From: Paraspadella gotoi
Lineage: Eukaryota > Chaetognatha
Direction of reading: 5' to 3'
DNA: 64,000 bases
Assembly: GCA_051294375.1 (NCBI GenBank)
Contig: CM119263.1
Span: 17,942,628-18,006,627, forward strand
A program made the translations under genes and the position numbers. Below the pieces are notes generated by a model. It searched no databases and had not been told where the DNA came from. It saw only the letters and a program-made list of their open reading frames with translations. This document shows positions 47,701 to 57,200 of this stretch, piece after piece (position 1 is the first letter of the stretch; each line of letters starts with the position of its first letter).

Positions 47701-50700
47701 AATATGAGTAGTGCAAATTTCAATTTCATAGCGAGACTCAATCGTCAACTCTTCTTCCGATGTGGCCGTCGAAACCAAATCGAAAACATCGGTCCACGAA
47801 AAGCGCGACTCTTTGGAGTTTCATCGCGCTAGCATTCGACGCAGCACGGCGTCCATTGCCTCCACGAAGACAACCCTTGCACCGCCCACGCAACTCAGCT
47901 TGAAGGATTCTGTTTCGAGGCAGCGTCGGGAAAATGGTGGAGTATCACTATCAGATATTTCAAGTTTCTTTTTTTTTTTTACCCATAGTGTCGCCCTTAG
48001 TAGCATGGTTGTTCTGGAGTTGATATTACTTTTATTAGTAAGAATAGTAAATATTTTATTATAACTGCCACAACACAAATAGTACCATAAAGATTAAAGA
48101 AGGTGAATTCATTTAGAAAAAAGCGAAAATTTTCATCAAGCATTGATTTATCTCTCGGTTTCTCTCTTCTCGTTTTTTTGTCGCAAATCCTTCGACAGCG
48201 TCGGTGACGAATCCTCGCAGCCTGACGCTTAAGCATTCCGGAGCTAGACACGCCCACCACGAGCCGGGAGATTCGATCATCAAGACACCTCCTTTAATCG
48301 TTAACGGAAAGTCTGTCACGAAAGCCCCTCAGGAGAATGAGGAGAAAACATGGAAGCCGGAGGAGCAGTCAAAGGAGCGGCAGGCGAATGAGAAAAAGAC
48401 GACAGTGGAGCAGCACACGTCGGAAGAGCTTTCGGCGAAACCAAAACCGTCGAACGATCGGAGAGTCAAAAATAAAAATATCAAATCGAAAGAAGACGTC
48501 GGGTCATCCAAAGAGAAGTTGCCGCAATTGGAGAATAAGTAAATTGTTTACGGATTACACTGTGACGTAGGGCGTTACTAATTTGTGGTAACGATAATCA
48601 CCAAAACCGCATTAGAACGCGCTGACCCTTTTGCATTCTCGAGACGCGCGATTCTTTTGACGAAAATCGAGATATGGTCGGTTAAGTTGTAGGTGCCGCA
48701 AGAAGCAAATCTGTGAGTTGCTCGAGGACCCATGGTCATTAAAGGCGACAAAGGCGCTCCCACGAATACTCTTAAGTCTTAACGCTTGTTTTACTTTTCA
48801 TCATTATAAGTTTTCCATCGTTTTTATCTATGGTTTTAAATCGGCGTCGAAAGAAAACCCCCTACGTAGTACTTGATTTCCATCAGATCTCTGAACGCCT
48901 TCGACTCCTCGCTGAGTTTGACAGAAAAAGTCGGCCAAGTCGTTGAAGAAAAGAGACCTAAAGAAGACATAGACGGAGTTGGTGAGAGCAAATTGTTGGA
49001 AGCCGGTTATCGTGGAGTCGCCGTTGGCGTGGGCATTTCCGGTTTTGGTGGAGGCGATTTGCGCGTCGTCGCTGGAGAGGGAGGTGGCGATGGAGTCGGC
49101 ACTGGCGACGAAGTTAAAGACAGCAGAGGGTGGAGATTCGGTAGCAAGGGAGGCCGCGACTCGGGAGTTCGCGGCAGCTTGCTCGATCACGCCACCAAAC
49201 TGCGTCTCGTCAAAATCGGACGCCTTGATTATCTCAGGAATCGAAGTCAGGGCGGAGAGGAGGCAGTGAAGACCAAATTCGAGTGAGTGGAAGATTGAAC
49301 GAATTATAAATCGAATGAAAGAGAGACCCACTTAATAATAGCGAAAAATGATCGATGTACGAGAGTGAGCGGGAACAGCAACTTTAGTGGTAAACGCCGT
49401 TTTTAGTTGGATGCGACTTGGCGCGAAAGCAGATGTGGAGAACGATGGAAATGACGAGGACGAAGGGAAAAAAAAGAGAAAAGACATCCAATGGCGCCGA
49501 TCTTTGCCTTTGGCCAATAAGGACGAGAAAATTGCAGCACAACCAGATGAAGGCTATCAACAGGTTGAAAGGGAACGGGAGTTTTTACAAAACTTTTTAG
49601 CCGGATCTGTTACAGCAGATTCCGGCTCTATGATTCACTTGGTCGTTCCGTCGGTCCGCCCCCACAATCTTGTAAGTTACATAAATCATGTCAGAACATC
49701 GAATTGCTTTGAACGCCTATTACTAATGTATGTAATGGGGAATTGACTTGAAATTTTATATATGGTTAGGAAAGTGTGTGATTTAGCTGGAAATCAAGTT
49801 TCAATCAATCGCCCAAGTGGAAATGAGTTTAAATGGGAAAAACGAAAAAAACCTTTTTCACTAATTTATTATACTTTTTTAATATTAAATGTAAATGCAA
49901 GCCTGCATTAATTAATCAATTAATTAATCAGTCAATTAATTAATCAATCCATCAACCAATCAATTAATTTATCAACTAATTAATTAATCAATCAATTAAT
50001 GGTCTTCGGTGTTATTTTTTCGTCGTCGCCATCATCGTCGTCTTTGCTTCTGTCGTGGTCAGTGACAATANNNNNNNNNNAAAAAAAAAAAAACCTGTTT
50101 GAGCAAACAAAGCCGGTTATGATTAATCACTGGCTCAATATAACCGAAAGGACGTCGGGGCGACGGAAAGAATCGGGAAGAAGACGCCCTCTTCACCTCT
50201 GGGCGACGGTGACCGAGATTCCGTCGACTTTGAATCTGACACGAGCTCGCGAGTATCTCCGATCTTCAGTCGAGGAGGAACATCTAAATCTCGGTGCAAG
50301 AGTCGCCCCTTTCCCAAGTCCGGGTCGAGAAACCTTTCGCGTGGAAATCGGTGAGACGATTATCCAATGTTATGCAACCTCACAGTCCCTCACTTTTCTT
50401 CCGAGCTGAAAGAGATTGAACCTACGGAGCTTTGTGACAGTCTTCGTTTCCTTGGTCGGTCTCTTCGTCCGTCAAGAAATTTTTAATAATGCAATTGTGG
50501 CGGTATATTCACACCGCCTCACATCCACCATCGTTCAGCCAATCCCATTGGCTCAGAGGTGGAGCACCCCATCTCAAGCGTTGTGTTCCATCCATAGTTT
50601 TAACGACTTCCCTCTGCGTTGGCAAAGCGAGACCGTCCTAGGTTAACCGCGCCAGTGACAGGAGGTGGCACTGAGGGTCGAAAGCCCCCAAAGCCAACAG

Positions 50701-52784
50701 TGAGATGCCCCATCCCATTGGGCATCACAGGCAACGCGGCTGTTGCCATACAAATGAGATGTCACTAATAAATATTACTCAGAATATGATTAAGAAGAAG
50801 AATGAGAAGAATATTACTACCTATTACCTAAGAATGATTATAAATAATTCACCTCAAAAGAAGCCAAAAGATGTTTACTGTCCTAAACCGATTTAATGAT
50901 GCAAATCGTTTCGACGACGCCGCCAGGTTGTGCAACCGTTCAAAAAACGACAGTCATGAAGACAGAAATGAAGACGCGCCCAAACTTGAGAGCATCAAAT
51001 TGGGCGCTAGAAAACATCGAAAAGAAGATCACCACGCTGAGGTGCATCATCACTGGCACGACGGAAAAGAGCACACGCTCGCCGAGGGGCATCATCATCA
51101 TCATCATGAGCGTCATCATCGGGATTCAGAACTAATGTTTGACAGGTTAGGGGAAAAGATAGAGTGAAACCCAAAAAAAAAGATTGTTACCCAAAATGAG
51201 AAAACCTTCACCGCAGCCCGCCCTCGGGGAAGCGTCGGTCCAAGCAGCTTGATGCCCGAGATTCCATCGCGCTTCTTCACGACCACGAATCCGTGGGAAA
51301 AGGTCCCCACCACAACGATCCGGACGAAGTTTCGGTTCTACACTTCACTCAAATCGCCGGACACCACAAGCATCATGAGAAGGGCGAGGACATCCTCCAT
51401 ACGGACACCACCTCCAAGGCAGTAGAGCTTTTTTTTAATAAAAAATCATATCTTCTCCCATTTAAGCAATCTTTTTTATTTGATCGATAATTTTCTTTGC
51501 CACAATATATATATATATCTGCAGCGCTTTCTTTAAAACAAACAAGAAAAAAAAACGAAGTGTCTGTTTCGCTTTCTTTAAAACAAACAAGAAAAAAAAA
51601 CGAAGTGTCTTTTTCGAAACCATTTCAGTCTTCCAAACGCCTCAAGCGGGCCGACTCCATCGTTCTCACGCACGCGCACGAGATGATGGGTAAAGGCCCT
51701 CACCACAATGCTCCGGACGAAGCGCACGAGATTCACCTTCCCCCCTCTCATGCTCACACGCACGGACACCACAAGGCCGGCGAAGCTATTGTGCATAAGG
51801 TATCGAACGTGAAGCCAATTTGAGATCTTGTCATCGCAGATAAAAGTAGTTATCGATGGCATTTAATTAAGCGTCGAGTCCCTCTCCCTCTCTAATCCGT
51901 TCGAAGGGACTCTCCCGCAAAGACTCGATCCAATTAACCCACGTCCACGAGCGTGAGGGCAAAGGGCCGCATCACAACGAACCCGGCGAGCGAATGTCGC
52001 TTAAGTTCGCACAGTGCCACGTGCACAAGCATCACGAGCAAGGCGAGAGTATCCTGCACGGACACGGCCTCGGGCGAAGCGACTCTGTGATGCTGACCAA
52101 GTCGAAAGAGTCCACAGGTGAGGGCTTTCGAAGATCACTAATTGAGAAAAAGTGCACCCATTGATGTTATTACACCAATTTTGGGATGAAAGGTAAAGGA
52201 AAAAAAATAACTATTTTTCCTCGCTGGTTGTTTACGAACTTGTTTGTTTGTTTGTTTCCTAATTACAATTAAAACAAGAATAATCCATTTCCTTCTTTCA
52301 GGCCGGAGCCTTCAACGGTTACCCCCAGACGCTCCAAGCGAGATCAAGCTGAGCCAGTCCAGTCGAGGCAAAGAGCCGAACTCCACCATTCTGCATCAAC
52401 CGCGGGGAATGACGAGAGGGTCGCTTGATGATATCTTTACAGGAATCGGGGGTTGGTTGGTTTTGAGGGTTATCATTATTTTTATTATTATTGTTTATTA
52501 TTATTATAATGTTAAAATTATAACTATATTTAAACCAGACCAACTGAAAATGAAAACAGATTCTTTAGGCAATACAAAATTTTGGCTGACCAAAAAAGTA
52601 AATCGCAGCGGACGAGAAAATATAAATCCGTTAACTTTTTTTTGACGATCTAGATGAATCATTTAAACCGGGGAGTCGTCGACACAATGCGGGCGACGAC
52701 CTTTTCGTTCCGTCGTCTACGCCCAAACGTCCCGAGCGCGGGGAACGCCAGGACGACATAGGGTGGGATCGGAGTTCCATCTAA
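41777..52784 (+). CDS. Uncharacterised Ser/Lys-rich protein with histidine-rich modules
   Basis: Not recognised. Eighteen exons join in phase: 41777-42171, 43772-43977, 45524-45716, 45792-45920, 45980-46098, 46502-46560, 46694-46745, 47732-47936, 48199-48538, 48887-49282, 49407-49563, 50151-50350, 50927-51145, 51217-51421, 51629-51799, 51907-52117, 52302-52451 and 52654-52784. They encode about 1,178 residues, ending at a TAA. The first exon enters in phase 2, so the true start lies upstream and is missing. The N-terminal half is Ser/Thr/Lys-rich with scattered RSILR and RDSI/KDSV phrases. The C-terminal part has three modules of about 55-70 residues in consecutive exons: RDSI or RADSI, LTHxHE, GKGPHHN, a spacer, HxHH, GExILH. 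Exon 50927-51145 adds a run of six His. Clustered His suggests divalent-metal binding or a structural role, by inference only. Splice sites at 46745 and 49563 (GTTCAT, GTTGAA) are weak. The exon 48887-49282 is Gly-rich and open on both strands. Confidence 0.72.
42314..42513 (+). mobile_element. Near-perfect palindrome with hammerhead core
   Basis: About 95-bp arms meet near 42410, with matching phrases GATAACAGTTGGTCGGACAT and GTCCGACCAACTGTTATC. The plus strand contains CTGATGA at 42409-42415, a seven-pair stem II (GACTCTA/TAGAGTC), GAAAC at 42435-42439 and ATGTC. Stem I is reduced to about two pairs. It lies in the intron after the first visible exon of the histidine-rich gene. Confidence 0.6.
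42560..42795 (+). repeat. GTTGCGCCG-type short element, partial copy
   Basis: Shares TTTATGA, CACTGCATC, CCTGAAGGCGGC, CTTAGATTTGAGGTTTTT, AACAAATGAACAACTATAGG and AAGTGGGACGGACCGACCG with the fuller copies at 44138-44413 and 56738-57005. No coding capacity. Confidence 0.65.
42850..43150 (+). mobile_element. Hammerhead-bearing element end
   Basis: Contains CTCAATTCTTTGTTGGAAGC, a CT-rich tract, then an intact-core hammerhead at 43050-43093 and GATACAAAATAAAATCG. The order matches the right arm of the inverted repeat at 25330-26240, so it belongs to the same family. Confidence 0.6.
43050..43093 (+). ncRNA. Hammerhead ribozyme, complete conserved core
   Basis: Stem I AGCG/TGCT (with one G-U pair), CTGATGA at 43054-43060, stem II GGCTC/GAGCC with an eight-base loop, GAAAC at 43080-43084, ATGTC with predicted cleavage after C43089. 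Stem III is the palindrome ACATGT, only three pairs with no loop, so a dimeric fold would be needed, as described for minimal hammerheads of Penelope-like elements (family knowledge). It is in the sense direction of the histidine-rich gene, within its first visible intron. Confidence 0.75.
43555..43735. repeat. Telomere-like block with GTCGGCGA end
   Basis: GGTTGGTTGGTTGGTTAGGG leads into AGGGTTAGGGTTAA, and about 100 bp later comes AAAATCCCGGTCGGCGAAA. The pairing of telomere-like sequence with a TCCCxGTCGGCGA phrase recurs at 57860-58062, pointing to one dispersed element. Confidence 0.6.
44138..44413 (+). mobile_element. Short element with GTTGCGCCGC / GCGGCGCAAC ends
   Basis: Terminal inverted repeats GTTGCGCCGC and GCGGCGCAAC bound a 275-bp non-coding unit holding CACTGCATCGGATTC, CCTGAAGGCGGC and GTGGGACAGACCGAC. 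Related copies are at 42560-42795, 55659-55830, 56520-56733, 56738-57005 and, inverted, 61361-61651. Confidence 0.75.
44540..45340 (+). repeat. Dispersed GGACGGAC element, tandem partial units
   Basis: Begins CAGCAGATTCCGACTC, has a TCCGTCCGTCTGTCTGTCTG run near 44670-44695, then three successive degenerate units each with GATGAxATTTTGTGTGTGGG and GGAAAGTGTGTxA. It ends near a two-unit remnant of the AAAATTATGCAAGTT minisatellite at about 45296-45330. Confidence 0.65.
47150..47225. repeat. Degenerate telomere-like block
   Basis: CCCTAACTACCCTTAAC-type units. About 200 bp upstream, near 46950, lies GACTGGGATTTTCCAGTC, a degenerate version of the phrase linked to the other telomere-like blocks. 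Confidence 0.5.
47345..47731 (+). repeat. Two arms of the AGATAGCTTATTTATT repeat in an intron
   Basis: Copies at 47345-47435 and 47600-47715 bracket unrelated sequence. The second runs to AATTTCATAG, which is itself the splice acceptor of the exon at 47732. Confidence 0.6.
49590..50150 (+). repeat. Dispersed GGACGGAC element with assembly gap
   Basis: Begins TTTTTAGCCGGATCTG and ACAGCAGATTCCGGCTC, includes GAAAGTGTGTGATTTAGCTGG, an AATTAATCAATTAATTAATC stretch and, after a gap, CTGTTTGAGCAAAC. It fills the intron between the exons at 49407 and 50151. Confidence 0.6.
50071..50080. other. Assembly gap (10 N)
   Basis: Ten N bases followed by a poly-A run inside the repeat at 49590-50150. The neighbouring exons are in phase across it, so no coding loss is implied. 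Confidence 0.95.
50440..50870. repeat. GC-richer insert in an intron, unidentified
   Basis: A compact block with CAGCCAATCCCATTGGCTC, GTGGAGCACCCCATCTC and GCCCCATCCCATTGGGCATC, ending in a purine and AT-rich tail. Composition differs from surrounding introns. It could be a SINE-like insertion; no coding exon fits the phase of its neighbours. Confidence 0.35.
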
Positions 52785-53622
52785 ACAAAAGATCAGTCGT
52801 CTATTTCTGTGGCTCAATTAACAAAATGCGCCATGTGGTTACTTTTTTCTGTTTGAGAATTAATTGAGAATATCCGTCTATATCATATATATATATAACA
52901 AACAAGATTATTAAATTTACATCTAATATATTAGGACGCCCCTTTCTTTAAAAAGCTTTCCCCGGTATGTATACCTATCAGAACATACAATTCTACTTTG
53001 TAGTCTTAACCCTCAACAATAACGAATCATAAATAACCTTAATCCCAAATTATCCTCTTCACCCCTTTCTGTTCAGACTTTTAGATATTTTGAAATTTTC
53101 AATAAATGACTTCTTAACAAGAATGATGTCTAATATAATATCTAATTAGAAAACTAGGGCAGAAAGTAACTTTTAACTTTGTGTTGTATAGATGCTCCCT
53201 CTATTTCCAGAAGACAACACTAACGTCCCTCTCCCCATAACATTATAAAAGATTATACTCTAAATAAAGAATATAATTAAATATAATATATAGTGAAATT
53301 TATTAAATTCTTACATTTATTTTAAAATTTTAATATAAAATTTATTAAAATTTATAAAATTCTTACATTTATTTTAAAATTTTAATATAAAATTTTAAAG
53401 TCTAATTTAGTAAAACAAGTAATCTTGCAATTTTTCATATATATCATCTGTATGTGATGCTCTATAAGATAATATTATATCTTGTCTTAAACGTTTTATA
53501 CTAACCAGAGTATTCTAGGTAAATTAATTGTATTATTAATCTCTAATTTTTTTTTTCTTTCAAATCTATATAGCTCGAGCGAACTTTTTACCGTCCCCGG
53601 CGGAGTAGGCGGTATCGGCGGC
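52785..53622. other. Short intergenic region
   Basis: No gene. AATAAA at 53101-53106 is a possible polyadenylation signal for the upstream gene. Around 53180-53240 lies a repeat (GTTGTATAGATGCTCCCTC) whose reverse complement is at about 32760-32820. CFAP61 begins only about 0.8 kb after the upstream stop codon. Confidence 0.5.
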
Positions 53623-53828
53623 GTGGGAGGCGACCTCGGAGAGGATGCAGACGGCGGCAGCGCTGACTCCGGCAGCCTCGTCATCAGCGAGGGATCTTTC
53701 GAAGGGGCGGAGTTTTGCTTTCCAGAAGAGTGGGAAGTGGAGGAGGGAATCTGCCACATCGGAGGACTCCGGGACATTCCAGGCAGTTGGTGCGACCTTC
53801 TCAAGATACTGCATTGGGTCAGTTGCAT

Positions 53829-53919
<91 letters not shown>

Positions 53920-54184
53920 CATCTTTTTTCATTTTCCATCAAGGATGAAGACGACCATTCGGACGATGAAGCGAAGGAGGTTGATGAGGAGCTCGACCAG
54001 GAGGTGGAGTTGACGGCGTGGCGTTCCCATCCACGAGACGCGGTGGGCGTGGCCAATCTTCTCGACGCCGAAGTGGAACGCATATTCGGTCCCGTCGCAC
54101 GCGCGGAGATGATGGAGAAGGCCGTCTTCCAGGCGACGGTCGGATTGAAGATTCATGACGTCGACACTGTAGTCGGGTGAATAG

Positions 54185-54261
<77 letters not shown>

Positions 54262-57200
54262 CCCGAGAGACTATTTTAGATGAATTCGTCCCACATGCTA
54301 CAGCTATATCGCTCTGACGGACGAATTGAACTTCGTCTCGCCCGAAGAAGAGATCGACGAGTGGCTGGGGGAGCGCTTCATGAAGACTGAGCTAATCACG
54401 CCTATGAATACCCTCTTTATCAAGTGTCTCCTTCATGGAAACTCCACGGGATTTAAGATGATCACGGACGCGCTACTCACCGCTACCTTCAGGTGGGGTA
54501 TGGAACTTGGCTGACCATTGAGTTTGAGAGTATAGTTTCGGCGTGATTGTTGATACAAAGCCGGAAGAAAGTTTCTCGCCTCTCTTCTCTACTTCTCTCC
54601 GCTTCTCCTCCAATTCTCAGAGGCGTCGGCATTCTCGAACATGTCCTTCTTGTCACGAAGGCCCCGCCCGAGGTGGTGATGCCCTCCATCGGTTCGCACT
54701 TCAAACCTCTCGAAAGAAAACTCAACGCGGAGGGGAAGGCGGAGTATTATGCCTACGCTTGCAGCCGGCAGGAGGTCGTTTTGGTGAGAACGGAAATGAA
54801 CGGGATCGTGGATTGGTAACGGCGAATTGATTATAGAAGAAACAAGCGTTTATTCCGTCGCCTCCGATGTTTTTTTTTTTTTGGCTGAAAAATCTTAAAG
54901 AAATTTTGACAGTGTTAAAATGCAGATAATTTCCTTACTTATTTTGAATTTAATAAAATTTAAAATAATTAAAATAATTAATAACACATGCTTCACCCTT
55001 GATCTTCGCCGACGGATGTCCCGCCTTTCCAAGGTCCTCCGCGGTCGCCACGCCATCTACGACGACGTCTCCCACGCCCTCGGCCTCTTCGACGACAAGG
55101 ACAAACTCCGAGTTACCTACGGAGAGCATTTTCTAGCCGAGCTCATCCTTAACCAGAACGAGGACGAGAAAGTGGTCATGGTGGAGGCGGGGAGGAAGAC
55201 GGTGGGAATGATGAAGCTCATCAGAGCGCATCCGGAGGTGAGAGGAACAACTTACCATGTAGTGATGTAGCATCGTGTACTCAATCGCCCTTCCTTCTCC
55301 TTTCTCCTCTGACAGGATCTCCTTTCGGCGGCCAACTGGTTCCACGTTGACCACTTGGCGGGCTTCTTCAAGCCGAGGAGGCGCGACATGGTCTTCGCCG
55401 ATCTGCCCCTCGAAACCATCGACGATGAGTTCGAGTCTCTCTTCACCCTCAAAGATCGAACTTTCACGACGGGACTCGAATCGAGTGAGACGAGGCTCGG
55501 GGGAGAGACGGCAACACTTTGAAATAGTTCATTGTATTTTCTTTTTCGTTGCGTTTGATATTAAGAGGCAGAGGGTTTTTTCGATGTTTACAAACAACGA
55601 ATTTTCAATTTTCAAAAACGTTTCGGCGCGAAAAATTTTTTTTGAAAATTCATCCAATGTGTTGCGCCGTGTATTTCTCGTGACTTGACGTGACATGACA
55701 TGACAATAACTTTCTTACCCTGTTTATTTATGACACGCACTGCATCGGAATTCCGTTTTTTATTCTTTATAGTTTTAGGATTTCCTGAAGGCGGCCCTAA
55801 CAGTACGGTCGTCTGGTGATTTTTTATTTTTATTAAGAAAATTTTTTTCACGTGCTGTCATGTAGCAGACATCGTTAGCTTTCATATGATACCTCACATG
55901 ATGCATTAAAATTATTTTATGATAGCATTATGACATAAAAAAAAATTGTGATAATTTTTTTCTGCCAGGCCTTGTAGACACAGCTAAATCTTATATTTTC
56001 ATTTTTAATAATTGGGACTAATAAATTTTGATATATTCTGTCTATAACTACTATTGGTTGATCTTCAGTATCATAAATATTGACGAAAATAAATTTTTTA
56101 AATTAATTTGACGTCATAGTAAGAAATAAAAGCAATTATTCAAAATTTTTTATCAAAATTTATCATCATTTTTGTTTCTGACTGTTTTTGCCAAACATGC
56201 TCTTTAAAATTAGAAAAATAAAGATTAGCTAATGAAACTACAAAATCTTAGGTACATTTCGTTGCCAGAACAAAGAAAATTCATTGATATCATAGTCTCA
56301 ATATGGAGCCTTGAAATACTTCATTTTCTTTGTAATTTACCCCTTTATTGATAAGGGCCTTGTATTATAATAAAAAATGAAAACAATAATTTAACCATGC
56401 ATTAGCGTGTTATTGAAAGATTGTTTTATTTTAGTTATCGCAATAATAATTTTATTAATTTTATGTATTTTGTAAGTATTTTAAGTATTTTTATTCAGTG
56501 AGTAAAATAACAACTTTTTTATTCGCTAATTTTTATCTCGGACGCTTAACGCCAGACGTCTCTACTAACAATCCCTTAGATTTGAGTTTTTTTCTGTCTT
56601 AACAAATGAACAACTATAGGCAAATTATGTTTATTTTTAACATAAGTGGGACAGACCGATGGACAGATATACCGACCGACAGACCGACCAAAAAGTGACT
56701 TAGTTTCTCCGCGAGTACTCGCGGCGCAACTAACAATGTTGTGTTGCGCCGTAGTGATTTTGTTATCCTGTGTTATCCTGTGTATTTCCGAGCATTTTCA
56801 ACACCGGACTCTTACTGCATTGGAATAACGTCTTTCTTTAATAAAATAAAAGGCGGCAGTAGTACTAGTAGTACTTGTAGTTGCTTAGATTTGAGGTTTT
56901 TAGTAAACTATAAGTCAATTTTATGTCGGTCGGTCGGTCCCACTTACGTTTCAACTACCAAAAAGTGACTTATTAAGTTCCTGCGTGAGTACTCGCGGCG
57001 CAACTAAAAACCTCTGCCTCTTAATCTGAAATAGTTCATAAAGTTTGTGCGTAATTGACACAAATATATGTTTTTAAAGCAACGAAAAATATAATATTCA
57101 TTTAATTTTTTTCGTTGTTGCTATCCTAGTATAATGATTCCCCTTTTATGTTCCACGGACCTTACTTTGCAGACACTTATTTATTTTCCCTACTCAAGCC

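Noticed and set aside
48539-48542. Stop codon TAA ending the histidine-rich gene at 48542
   Set aside because: A donor (AA|GTAAAT) just before it joins in phase to an acceptor at 48886, and the downstream exons continue the same composition and modules to 52784.
53496-54083. 195-codon minus-strand open frame over the start of CFAP61
   Set aside because: It reads through the GA microsatellite and opposes exon 2, whose plus-strand homology is clear.
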